Positions 1 through 8,012 of a stretch of DNA of 64,000 bases are shown here, piece by piece. The number at the start of each line of letters is the position of its first letter. Position 1 is the stretch's first letter. The position numbers were made by a program, and so were the translations under genes. The stretch spans positions 1,608 to 65,607 of the forward strand of contig NZ_LMMU01000011.1 of the NCBI RefSeq assembly GCF_001422375.1. Direction: 5' to 3'. The notes under the pieces were generated by a model, which saw nothing but the letters and a program-made list of their open reading frames with translations, ran no database searches and had not been told where the DNA came from. The DNA is from Methylobacterium sp. Leaf99 (GTDB lineage Bacteria; Pseudomonadota; Alphaproteobacteria; Rhizobiales; Beijerinckiaceae).

Positions 1-83
1 AGCGACGTCTTGCCGTGGTCCACGTGACCGATCGTGCCGATGTTGCAGTGCGGCTTCGTACGAGCGAATTTCTCTTTGGCCAT
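1..83 (-). CDS. tuf: Elongation factor Tu, N-terminal end (partial)
   Basis: The first 27 residues of EF-Tu read from the ATG at 83 toward the window edge. They begin MAKEKFARTKPH and reach GHVDHGKTSL, the GTP-binding P-loop of translational GTPases. EF-Tu delivers aminoacyl-tRNA to the ribosome. The rest of the gene lies outside the window. The match to the invariant EF-Tu start is essentially exact, so identity is secure even from this short piece. Confidence 0.95.
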   Translation of the reverse strand, partial: MAKEKFARTKPHCNIGTIGHVDHGKTS

Positions 84-243
84 CGTTTCTTTCCTGCGGC
101 AAGCTCACACGAGCGGGCGCCCGGTCAGTCGCTCGAAAACCGTCGAGCCGGGCGAAAGACGCGGCCCGCTTAGAGGCTTGCCGTCCTTTGATCAAGGGCT
201 TTGTGGTCGGGGGCTTTGCCGACCACCGGCCTCCGGTGCCGTC

Positions 244-705
244 TCAGGCGAGGGGGCGCCTGACCGGGGAGGCCTCGAGCAGGGCCGCCCTGTCGACGCC
301 GAGGGCCTCGGCGATCTCGTCCAGGGCCGTGGCTTCGAGGGCCGAGATGCCGTCGTGGTCGGCGACATCGGCGGCGATGAGGAAGGCGGCGTTCCGCGCG
401 GTCCCGTCGCGCCCGCGGATGCCGGCGACGCGGCGCAGGTTCTCCGCCCGCCCGGCCCGGGTCCGCGCCCGGGCGATGCCGTCGTAGAGTTCGGTCTCCA
501 GCATCAGGCGGTCGTAGCCCTTCTCCAGGATCGGATTGGCCTGGATGCCGGCCAGCGCCGTGTCGAATTCCTCGCTCGCCACCTCGCCGTCGGCGACGAT
601 GACGTTGGCGGCGGCCGAGACCATGGCCTCCATCAGGGCCGTGTCGCCCGCATAGGCGGTCACGGTCTGGCTGAAGCGGGCGACGATGTCCTGGAAGATG
701 TTCAT
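244..705 (-). CDS. TerB-like (tellurite resistance family) cytoplasmic protein
   Basis: A 153-residue helical protein resembling the TerB/DjlA-N family. It has the acidic ADGEVASEEF segment near residue 40, which corresponds to the metal-binding-like loop repeated in TerB folds, and a second acidic loop (ADVADHDGISALE) near residue 115. There is no signal peptide or membrane segment. No other ter genes are nearby, so a role in tellurite resistance is not implied; TerB-like proteins are often orphans of unknown function. The ATG at 705 was chosen because the protein starts MNIFQDIVARFSQ, as typical TerB-like N-termini do. Family assignment is by motif recognition only. Confidence 0.65.
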   Translation of the reverse strand: MNIFQDIVARFSQTVTAYAGDTALMEAMVSAAANVIVADGEVASEEFDTALAGIQANPILEKGYDRLMLETELYDGIARARTRAGRAENLRRVAGIRGRDGTARNAAFLIAADVADHDGISALEATALDEIAEALGVDRAALLEASPVRRPLA

Positions 706-805
706 GGGCGGGGGTCACCGGGCGGCTTCATCGAGCGGTTCGGCAGAACGATGCCGGGGACCTCGCCGTTCCGCGCCGGGAAGGCAAGGGGCGGCGGACC
801 GGTTT

Positions 806-1249
806 TCAGAACAGCGCCACCAGGGTGACGCCCGCGACCATGAGAAGCCCCCCGGCGATCCGCCACGGGCTCGCCGCATGGACGGTGAACCCGATCCAGC
901 CGAAATGATCGAGGACGATGGAGGTCGCGACCCCGGCGGTGACGAGGATCGCCAGGAACGGCGCGGCCCCGATCTGTTGCGCGGCGAAGAACTGCGACAG
1001 GACGACGAGGGCGCCGAGGCAGCCGCCGAACCAGGCCCAGGCCGGCACCTGGGCGGCCTCGGCGAGGCTCGGCAGGCTGAGGCGGCCGGAGACGAGGCCG
1101 ACCAGCAGCAGGGTGGTGCCGGTGCCCAGCGCCACCGCGAGCCCGGCGGCGAAGGGCTGGCCGAGGCTCTTGGCGAGGGTGGCGTTGGTGCCGCCCTGGA
1201 CGGCGTTGGCAATGCCGGCCACAAGCGCGAGACCATAGAGATACCACAT
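806..1249 (-). CDS. DMT-family transporter of the YdcZ/DUF606 type
   Basis: About 147 residues with some five hydrophobic helices, starting MWYLYGLALVAGIANAVQ. The length and the conserved GGTNATLAKSLGQP loop fit the short single-domain YdcZ (DUF606) branch of the drug/metabolite transporter superfamily, which resembles half of a ten-helix DMT exporter. Substrate is unknown. An in-frame start at 1294 would add 15 unconserved residues, so the ATG at 1249 is preferred. It is divergent from the heme oxygenase gene at 1327, leaving only about 80 bp for both promoters. Confidence 0.72.
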   Translation of the reverse strand: MWYLYGLALVAGIANAVQGGTNATLAKSLGQPFAAGLAVALGTGTTLLLVGLVSGRLSLPSLAEAAQVPAWAWFGGCLGALVVLSQFFAAQQIGAAPFLAILVTAGVATSIVLDHFGWIGFTVHAASPWRIAGGLLMVAGVTLVALF

Positions 1250-1326
1250 CGGGATCACGACTCGGTTCGGACGGTCACCTCCGGACGGGAGCAACCCCCG
1301 AGAACATAGGGCAGCGACGGCCGGAC

Positions 1327-1920
1327 ATGATCGACGAAACGGGACGCGACGACGCGGCGGGCGCTCAGGCGGTCGATCAGGATCTGCGCGGCCTCCTGCG
1401 GCGGTCGACGGCGGACGCCCACCACCGCCTCGATTCGGGCTGGGCCGGTCACGACCTCAAGGACCGCGACGCCTACGGCGCCTTCCTCGTCGCCATGGCG
1501 GCGGCCCTGGTGCCCCTGGAAGCGGATCTCGCCCTGGCTGAGCCGGGGGCGCTGCCCCCCGACTGGCCGGCCCGCCGGCGCGGCGCGGCGCTCCTGGCCG
1601 ACCTCGCGGCCCTGGGCCATCCCGGGCCGCCGGCGCCGGCGACGCCGCGCCCGCCGACCCGGCCGGAGGCGGCGGGACTGCTCTACGTCCTCGAGGGCTC
1701 GCGCCTGGGCGGACAGCTGCTCCTGCGCCAGGCCCTGGCGAGTTCCGACGCGGCGGTCCGGGACAACACCCGCTTCCTCCGGCACGGCGAGGGCCAGCGC
1801 CTGTGGTCGAGCTTTGCCGCCTGGCTCGCGGAGCGGCCCGCCGGGCACGCGGACGGCGCCGTCACCGGAGCGCTCCGGGCGTTCGCCCTGTTCGAGACGG
1901 CCCAGGGGGCACGGCCCTAG
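1327..1920 (+). CDS. bphO: Biliverdin-producing heme oxygenase
   Basis: A 197-residue soluble protein with heme oxygenase hallmarks. The N-terminal helix LLRRSTADAHHRLD places the proximal heme ligand at His32 (or His33). The distal glycine-rich helix appears as LYVLEGSRLGGQLLLRQ near residue 120. Bacterial heme oxygenases open heme to biliverdin IX, CO and Fe2+, and biliverdin is the chromophore of bacteriophytochromes. The gene is convergent with the bacteriophytochrome at 1917-4484; the TAG stop codons overlap on opposite strands. This pairing supports chromophore supply as its job. No promoter was identified in the short gap before 1327. Confidence 0.85.
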   Translation: MIDETGRDDAAGAQAVDQDLRGLLRRSTADAHHRLDSGWAGHDLKDRDAYGAFLVAMAAALVPLEADLALAEPGALPPDWPARRRGAALLADLAALGHPGPPAPATPRPPTRPEAAGLLYVLEGSRLGGQLLLRQALASSDAAVRDNTRFLRHGEGQRLWSSFAAWLAERPAGHADGAVTGALRAFALFETAQGARP

Positions 1921-4484
1921 GGCCCCCCGTTCCCCGCCAGCACCCGCCGCAGGATGTCGGCGGTGTAGGGCTTCTTGATCATCGGCACGGCGCCGAGTTC
2001 GGGGGGAATCCGGAAGCTGTCGCCGTAGCCGCTGGCGAAGACGAACGGGATCTCCAGGGCCGCGAGGCGCCGGGCCACGGCGAGGCTCGTCTCGGACCCG
2101 AGGTTGACGTCGAGGAGGGCGAAGGCGGGCGGGCAGAGGTCGATGAGGCGCAGGGCCTCGTGGACCGAGCCCGCCATGTCGACGGACTTCGCCCCCAGGA
2201 GGGTGAGGATCTCCTCGGCCTCCAGGGCGATGATCATGTTGTCCTCGACCACGAGGGCCGGGCCGGACAGGCGCAGGGCCTCGGGCGCGGCCGCCCCGGC
2301 GCGCCGGGCGGTGGCGGCGGCGCGGGTCGGCGCGGCCTGGACGAAGGCCGCCGGGATGACGAAGCGCCCGGTGACGCCGGTCAGGGCATAGCGGATCTCG
2401 GCCTCGCCCTGCAGCTCGTAGGGGATCGAGCGCTCGATGAGGGTGGTGCCGAAGCCCCGCCGCGTCGGCGCGCGCACGGGCGGCCCGCCGGTCTCGCACC
2501 ACTCCAGCACGAGGCGGCCACCGGCATCGCGGCTCCAGGCGACGGCCACCGCGCCGCCGCTGTCCGACAGGGCGCCGTACTTGGCCGAATTGGTCATGAG
2601 CTCGTGGACCACGAGGGCCAGGGTCGAGAACGCCTGCGGCTCGAGGAGCACGTCGGTGCCGTCGAGGCGGACCCGGTCGGCGCGGGCGCCGAGATAGGCC
2701 GCCGCCTCCAGGCCGATGAGGTCGCGCAGGGAGCCCGGCCCCCAGTTCGTCGTGGTGATCTGGTCGTGGGCGCGGGCCAGGGCCTGGACCCGGTCGCCGA
2801 GGACCCGCGCGAAATCCTCGATGCTCCCCGTCCCCGACCGGCTCTGGGCGACGATGCCGCGGATGAGGTTGAGGATGTTGCGCACGCGGTGGTTCAGCTC
2901 GGCGATGAGCAGTTCCTGGCGCTCCTGCGCGGTCTTGCGCTCCTTCTCGGCGGAATCCGTCAGCCGCAGGATCACCTCCAGCAGGGTGATGCGCAGGGCC
3001 TCGGCGATGCGCAGCTCCGCGCCGCTCCACGGGGCCGACTGGCCGTGCACCACCTCGCGCCACGCCTCGAAGCTCTTTCGCGGGGTGAGGCGCACGCCGT
3101 TGGGGCCGGGATTGGCCGGCTTCTCGGGATTGCCGGCCCAGGTGACCGTGCGGGCGATCTCGGTGCGGAAGAACACGAGGTAGTCGCGCGGGGCCCGCGA
3201 GATCGGCACGGCGAGCAGCCCCGCCGCCCGCTCGGTGAAGTCCCGGCCGGGGGCGTGGACCCTGCCGATCTCGTTCGTCGCGAAGGCGCGGCTCGTGGCC
3301 GTGCGGTTGAGGAAGCGCACGAGGCCGGTGAACTCCTCCCGTGTCGGGGTCGCGTCCCGCAGGGTGATCTCGCCGTTCACCCACACGCCGATGCCGTCGC
3401 AGGGGATGATGCCGGCGATGTCGTCGAGGAAGGCGGTGATGTTCTCGAGGCTCGTGCCCCCCGAGGCCAGGGCGCCCATGAGGCGGTCGTGCAGGGCGCG
3501 CGACTGGGCCTCGTAGGCCACCTCCGCCTCGCGCTCGCGGCTCTCCAGGATCAGGGAGAACATCTGGCCGAACAGCTCCGCCCCGGTCCGCCGCTCCAGG
3601 GAGATGTGGCGCGGCGACGAATGGTGGCAGGCGAACAGGCCCCACAGCTTGCCGCCGCGCAGGATCGAGACGGAGAGGGAGGCCGCGACCCCCATGTTGC
3701 GCAGGTATTCGAGGTGGATCGGCGAGACCGTGCGCAGGGTGCTCATGGACAGGTCGAGGAGCCCGCCCTCCGGGTCGCGCACCGGCAGCACCGGGATGGC
3801 GGGGGCATCGACGTCGGCGATGATGCGCAGCCAGTTGCGCTCGTAGAGGGCGCGGGCCTGCTGGGGGATGTCGGAGGCCGGATAGTGCAGGCCGAGATAC
3901 GGATCGAGGCCCGAGCGCACGGATTCGGCCACCACCACGCCGGACCCGTCGGGGTCGAAGCGGTAGACCATGGTCCGGTCGAAGCCCGTGAGCGCCCGCA
4001 TCTGCCGCACGGCCTCGCGGCAGAACGCCTCGAAGCCCTGGCTCTGCTGCAGGCGCCCGACCATGCCGCGCACGAGGTTGCCGGCGTTGAGGTGCTCGGA
4101 CGTGCTCGGCTCGGCCTCCATGACGATGGTCGAGCCCGACTGGTGGAGGGCGACGTCGAAGGCCGGGCCGTCCGTCTGCAGGGCGATCCCGAAGATGCGG
4201 TCGATGGCGTTGGGACCGCGCAGGGATTGCAGCTGGCCCCGGATGAGGTGGATCGCCTCGCCGTCGAAGATGTCGGTCAGGGGCAGGCCCAGGAGGTCCT
4301 CGGCGGGCCGGCCGAGCCACTGCGCCGCATTCTGCGAGACGCGGACGATGAGCCAGTCGACGGAGACGGCGACGAGGAACCCGAACGGCTGCACCGCCCC
4401 CAGGACATGGATGGGTTCACGGTCGCAGGACGACAGATCGACGGAGGGGACCGCCGTTCGCTCGAGGGATTTCATCGCGACCAT
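1917..4484 (-). CDS. bphP: Bacteriophytochrome sensor: PAS-GAF-PHY, HWE histidine kinase, C-terminal receiver
   Basis: An 855-residue hybrid photoreceptor. From the ATG at 4484, Cys20 (SSCDREPIH) is the expected biliverdin attachment site in the N-terminal extension. The GAF domain carries PASDIP at 202-207 with Asp205. The PHY tongue has PRKSF at about 468-472. The kinase H-box NHRVRN has His532, and HELMTNSAKYGALS and LEWCETGG mark the ATPase as the HWE class rather than HisKA. A receiver domain ends the protein with phosphoacceptor Asp792 in LLDVNLG. Such proteins switch between Pr and Pfr states and signal by phosphotransfer. ATG at 4475 is an equally possible start; further upstream codons add unconserved sequence. 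No separate output partner is adjacent. Confidence 0.95.
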   Translation of the reverse strand: MVAMKSLERTAVPSVDLSSCDREPIHVLGAVQPFGFLVAVSVDWLIVRVSQNAAQWLGRPAEDLLGLPLTDIFDGEAIHLIRGQLQSLRGPNAIDRIFGIALQTDGPAFDVALHQSGSTIVMEAEPSTSEHLNAGNLVRGMVGRLQQSQGFEAFCREAVRQMRALTGFDRTMVYRFDPDGSGVVVAESVRSGLDPYLGLHYPASDIPQQARALYERNWLRIIADVDAPAIPVLPVRDPEGGLLDLSMSTLRTVSPIHLEYLRNMGVAASLSVSILRGGKLWGLFACHHSSPRHISLERRTGAELFGQMFSLILESREREAEVAYEAQSRALHDRLMGALASGGTSLENITAFLDDIAGIIPCDGIGVWVNGEITLRDATPTREEFTGLVRFLNRTATSRAFATNEIGRVHAPGRDFTERAAGLLAVPISRAPRDYLVFFRTEIARTVTWAGNPEKPANPGPNGVRLTPRKSFEAWREVVHGQSAPWSGAELRIAEALRITLLEVILRLTDSAEKERKTAQERQELLIAELNHRVRNILNLIRGIVAQSRSGTGSIEDFARVLGDRVQALARAHDQITTTNWGPGSLRDLIGLEAAAYLGARADRVRLDGTDVLLEPQAFSTLALVVHELMTNSAKYGALSDSGGAVAVAWSRDAGGRLVLEWCETGGPPVRAPTRRGFGTTLIERSIPYELQGEAEIRYALTGVTGRFVIPAAFVQAAPTRAAATARRAGAAAPEALRLSGPALVVEDNMIIALEAEEILTLLGAKSVDMAGSVHEALRLIDLCPPAFALLDVNLGSETSLAVARRLAALEIPFVFASGYGDSFRIPPELGAVPMIKKPYTADILRRVLAGNGGP

Positions 4485-4864
4485 GAATGACCGAACCGTA
4501 CCGTCGGCGGACTCCGCCGTCCCCGGTTCAACGCCGGAGACCGAAGGAAGGCTGCGCGGGACGGCAGGGGCGGTGGAGCGGAGGCGGCGGATCGCCCCCT
4601 CGGGAGCCCGTCCCATGCCGGTCGGTCGTGTCGCGTGCAAGGGGGCCGGCTGGTGGAAGAGTGCGGGGACGCCCCGGCTCGCGGCCCGGATCGCAGCCGG
4701 TGCGCGGAGGTCGGTCCGCCGCGCCGGCAGGCACGGTCCCGGGCGCCTTCGGCCTCGGCCGGTTCGGGCTCGCCGGGTCCGCGGGCCTCCCCCGGACCGG
4801 GAAAGCCGCCGCGGTCGAGCCGGGCGGGCCGTGATGTTCCGGGTGCGGGCGTCCGGGCGGTCGA
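4485..4864. other. Intergenic gap upstream of bacteriophytochrome
   Basis: About 380 bp of GC-rich sequence between the bphP start and a small gene at 4865. No coding frame with family features, RNA gene or clear palindrome was found. It presumably holds the bphP promoter. Confidence 0.4.
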
Positions 4865-5077
4865 TCAGGCCGCGCGGCGGTAGGACGCCTGCGCGTTGTC
4901 GTTGATGGCCACGAACATGCCGGCGGCGGTGCCGGATGCGGGGGCATTCGACGCGGGGCGATCGGTGAGGAGGGCCAGGGCCGGACCGACGGCGACGGCG
5001 GCAAGACCGAGGAGGAACAGGGCGAGCATGGCGAAGATCCGTCTGGCGGTTGCGAGGACATCAATATCGCAGTGCAC
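4865..5077 (-). CDS. Small membrane-anchored protein, function unknown
   Basis: A 70-residue frame beginning with GTG at 5077, preceded by an AGGGG stretch. It has one hydrophobic helix (MLALFLLGLAAVAVGPALALL) near residues 17-37 and a short polar C-terminus ending QASYRRAA. An ATG at 5029 would start directly at the helix and is also plausible. The shape, a signal or anchor plus short tail, is common among small uncharacterised alphaproteobacterial proteins. No family is recognised. It lies alone between bphP and the oxlT genes. Confidence 0.42.
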   Translation of the reverse strand: MHCDIDVLATARRIFAMLALFLLGLAAVAVGPALALLTDRPASNAPASGTAAGMFVAINDNAQASYRRAA

Positions 5078-5200
5078 AACGGCCCCTGGTATATCAAATA
5101 CCGCAAGGCGGTCATGCCGCCGATGCGCGGCTCCGGTGCCGGGATTGTCCGTCGCCGCGATCCGGATGCCCCGGTGAGGTGCGTCGCGGCCGTCCGGCGC

Positions 5201-5398
5201 CTACCGGTGCGCCGGGTCGGCGAAGACCGCGAGGAACGGAAACACCTGATGCCCGCCGGCCAGGAGGATCGCCGAGAAGGTCAGGCCCAGGGCGGTGATG
5301 TACAGGATCGTGAAGAGGTCGGTGCCGTGTCCGGGGGTGCTCAGGAAGATCATCGCGAACGGGATGCTCACGAGGGCCAGCAACACGGAGGCGTGCAT
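5201..5398 (-). CDS. Small two-span membrane protein in the oxlT unit
   Basis: A 65-residue protein (MHASVLLALVSIPFAMIFLS start) with two hydrophobic helices and a short C-terminal tail. A GGGAGA ribosome-binding site precedes the ATG at 5398. It follows oxlT on the same strand after about 110 bp, so it may be co-transcribed with the antiporter. Small helical partners of this sort are seen beside MFS transporters, but I cannot name the family; a role in assembling or modulating OxlT is only inferred from position. Confidence 0.55.
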   Translation of the reverse strand: MHASVLLALVSIPFAMIFLSTPGHGTDLFTILYITALGLTFSAILLAGGHQVFPFLAVFADPAHR

Positions 5399-5508
5399 CG
5401 CGCCATCTCCCGGAACCAGAGGCGTGGCCGGTCGCCGCTTCACGGTCGAGGCCCGCGCCGGACGCGTGTGGGTGACTCGCCCCGCGGTGGGGCGGGGCGA
5501 GTCGGCGA

Positions 5509-6807
5509 TCAGGCGTGGGCGAGGGCGCCCGCCGGGACGGCCGAGCCGTTGGCGCTGTGGTGGCGCTTGAGCATCGGCCGCAGGACGGCCAGGGCCAGGA
5601 AGGCCGCGACGAGGTCCATGATCGCCACCGTGTACAGCACCGTGGCCCAGGTTCCCGTCGCCTGCATCAGCAGGTTGCCCAGGGGCACGAACAGGGCGGC
5701 GAAGCCCTTGGCGCAGTAGAGCACGCCGTAGATCTTGCCGATGTGCTTGGAGCCGAAGGTGTCGGCGGCGGTGGCGCTGAACAGCGAGTAGACTTCGCCC
5801 CAGGCCAGGAACACGATGCCCGAGAGGATCACGAAGGCCCACGGGTTGGTGCCGAAGTAGCCCAGGGCGACGATGCCGATGCCCTCCATGGAGAAGGCGA
5901 TGAACATCGTCTTCTCGCGGCCGATCCGGTCGGAGATGTAGCCGAACAGGGGACGCGAGATGCCGTTCATGATGCGGTCGAGCATCAGGGCGAACGGCAG
6001 GGCCGCCATGGCGAAGAAGTACAGGTTGACCTGGAATTCCTTCACCCCGAGGTCCTGCGCGATGACGCCGAGCTGGGCCACGGCCATCAGGCCGCCGGTC
6101 ACCGTGCAGGTGAACATCAGGAGCATCACGTAGAAGACCGGCGTGCGCAGGGCCTCGCGCAGGGTGTAGTCGCGCCGGCTCTGCAGCACCTTGGTCGAGA
6201 AGGTGACCTCGTCCTTGACCGGGGCGCGCAGGCCGATGGCCGCCAGCATGATGATGGCGCCCTGGATCAGGCCGAACACGAAGAAGGCCTGGGCGTAGCT
6301 GCCCTGGGAGATCATGTTGGCGATGGGAATGATCGTCAGGGCCGAGCCCGCGCCGTAGCCGCCCGCCGTCAGGCCGACGGCGAGGCCGCGCTTGTCAGGA
6401 AACCACTTCAGGGCGTTGTTGATGCAGGTGGCGTAGACGCAGCCGACGCCGATCCCGCCCGCCACGGAGCCGAGATAGAAGCCCGAGAGCGAGGTGGCGT
6501 AGGAGTTGATCACCCAGGCGAGGCCGGTCATCAGACCGCCGAACATCACCACCCGGCTCGGGCCGTACTTGTCGATGAAGTACCCCTCGATGGGGGTGAG
6601 CCAGGTCTGCACCACGACGAAGATCGTGAAGGCGACCTGGATCGCCGCCCGGTCCCAGCCGAAGGTTTTCTGGATCTCCGGGACGAACAGGGTCCAGGCG
6701 TACTGGATGTTCGCCGCCGCGACCATGCAGGCGACGCCGAGCACGAGTTGCAGCCAGCGATTGGTGGAGGGTCTTGCCGCAACGGGGGCGACGGCGGGGG
6801 TGGCCAT
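5509..6807 (-). CDS. oxlT: Oxalate/formate antiporter (MFS)
   Basis: A 432-residue major facilitator with about 12 membrane helices. Motifs of the OxlT family include NIQYAWTLFVPEIQKTFGW in the first helix and periplasmic loop, GGIGVGCVYATCINNALKWFPDKRGLAVG, and the second-half RPLFGYISDRIGREKT. OxlT exchanges oxalate for formate at the inner membrane; with oxalyl-CoA decarboxylation this supplies energy and carbon in oxalate users. The ATG at 6807 follows an AGGGAG ribosome-binding site; an upstream in-frame start at 6879 lacks one. The frc/oxc genes are not in the window. A GntR-type palindrome lies about 110 bp upstream. Confidence 0.88.
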   Translation of the reverse strand: MATPAVAPVAARPSTNRWLQLVLGVACMVAAANIQYAWTLFVPEIQKTFGWDRAAIQVAFTIFVVVQTWLTPIEGYFIDKYGPSRVVMFGGLMTGLAWVINSYATSLSGFYLGSVAGGIGVGCVYATCINNALKWFPDKRGLAVGLTAGGYGAGSALTIIPIANMISQGSYAQAFFVFGLIQGAIIMLAAIGLRAPVKDEVTFSTKVLQSRRDYTLREALRTPVFYVMLLMFTCTVTGGLMAVAQLGVIAQDLGVKEFQVNLYFFAMAALPFALMLDRIMNGISRPLFGYISDRIGREKTMFIAFSMEGIGIVALGYFGTNPWAFVILSGIVFLAWGEVYSLFSATAADTFGSKHIGKIYGVLYCAKGFAALFVPLGNLLMQATGTWATVLYTVAIMDLVAAFLALAVLRPMLKRHHSANGSAVPAGALAHA

Positions 6808-7190
6808 GAGCGATCTCCCTTGTCCTGGTTCGGACACCTGACGGTTTGTCGGCCGGGCGTTTCCCGCCTTCTCGGTCACGGCGAATCAACTTGCAGATCC
6901 GACAGCGCGCCTATTGGAATGCAGTATTTGGCATACCAACGGGCCTGACAAGCAGAATAACGCTGTTTTCGCGGCTTTCCGGACTGAATGCACGCCCGAA
7001 CCGCAATCTGCTTCGAAATGGTGTGCACTATCGAGCCGGAGGGAGCCGCGCTTCGCCCGACCGCAGCGATCGTTTCGCGCGAGGCGGCCCCGGATCGGAT
7101 GGGGCCCATGGCGACGACGGAAGCCGCGGACGATGCCGGCCCGGACGCATCACGCGAGGGGAAGCCGTCGCGCTCAGCAAGCCGTCGCAC
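6808..7190. other. Intergenic gap upstream of oxlT
   Basis: About 380 bp between oxlT and the end of the SDR gene at 7191. It carries an A/T-richer stretch with a TTGG...CCAA palindrome (listed separately) and otherwise no recognisable gene. Confidence 0.45.
6914..6939. promoter_or_regulatory. Candidate GntR-type operator upstream of oxlT
   Basis: The right half, TTGGCATACCAA (6928-6939), is a near-perfect palindrome like the TGG-N4-CCA operators of FCD/GntR regulators. It also pairs with TTGGAATGC at 6914-6922 as an outer inverted repeat (8 of 9 positions). Placement before oxlT suggests substrate-responsive control. No gntR gene is in the window, so the regulator is unknown. Confidence 0.42.
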
Positions 7191-8012
7191 TCACTTGCCG
7201 CCCGTGACGTCGAGGAAGGTGCCGGTGACGAAGGAGGCTTCCGGGCCGGCGAGCCAGAGGATCGCCTGCGCGACCTCCTCGGGCGCGCCACCGCGTCCCA
7301 TCGGGATGCTGTCCTTCACGCGATCGACGCGCCCGGGTTCGCCGCCGCTGGCGTGCATCTCGGTGTGGATGTGGCCGGGCCGCACGCAGTTCACCCGGAT
7401 GCCCTCGCGCGCGACCTCCTTGGCGAGGCCGGTCGTCATGGTCTCGACCGCCCCCTTCGAGGACGCGTAATCGACGTACTCGTTCGGACTGCCGAGGCGG
7501 GCGGAGGCCGAGGAGACGTTGACCACCGCGCCCCCACGCCCGCCATGGCGATGCGACATGCGCCTCACGGCCTGCTGCGCGCAGAGGATCGGGCCGATCG
7601 CATTCACCGCGAAGATGCGGCGCACGCGTTCGTGGTCCAGGTCTTCGAGACGGGATTGTCGTGCGATCATGGCCGCGTTGTTGACGAGGACATCGAGCCG
7701 GCCAAACCGACGGTCGACGCGTTCGAACATCCGTGAGACCTCGACGGGATCGGCGCTGTCGGCCCGTACGGCAATCGCGCCTCGGCCGTCCGCCTCGATC
7801 GCGGTGACCAGTTCCCGGGCCGCCGCCTCGTTCGACAGGTAGCTGACGGCGACGTCGTAGCCGCGCCGCGCCGCCAGACGCGCGGTCGCCGCGCCGATGC
7901 CACGACTGCCGCCGGTGATCAGCATCACGGGCGCACTGCGTCCGGCGTCGGGCGCGGCCGGGGCATCCGGCCGGTCGCCATCCGGGGCATCGGGGTTTCG
8001 GACGGAGGTCAT
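7191..8012 (-). CDS. Short-chain dehydrogenase/reductase, coupled to an MFS gene
   Basis: A 273-residue classical SDR. The cofactor motif LITGGSRGIGAATA lies near residue 30, VNNAAM near 110, and the catalytic set includes the serine in NVSSAS and YASSK, with Tyr and Lys spaced as usual. The C-terminal GTFLDVTGGK matches FabG-like enzymes. The ATG at 8012 overlaps the stop of the upstream MFS gene (8009) in an ATGA arrangement, so translation is probably coupled. The N-terminal 25 residues are rich in Asp, Pro and Ala and unconserved. Substrate is unknown; NAD(P)H-dependent carbonyl reduction is inferred from family. Confidence 0.82.
   Translation of the reverse strand: MTSVRNPDAPDGDRPDAPAAPDAGRSAPVMLITGGSRGIGAATARLAARRGYDVAVSYLSNEAAARELVTAIEADGRGAIAVRADSADPVEVSRMFERVDRRFGRLDVLVNNAAMIARQSRLEDLDHERVRRIFAVNAIGPILCAQQAVRRMSHRHGGRGGAVVNVSSASARLGSPNEYVDYASSKGAVETMTTGLAKEVAREGIRVNCVRPGHIHTEMHASGGEPGRVDRVKDSIPMGRGGAPEEVAQAILWLAGPEASFVTGTFLDVTGGK

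Noticed and set aside
1803..4490. Long plus-strand open frame opposite the bacteriophytochrome
   Set aside because: It is an antisense frame kept open by high GC; composition is Gly/Arg/Glu-rich without any domain, while the minus strand encodes a complete phytochrome.
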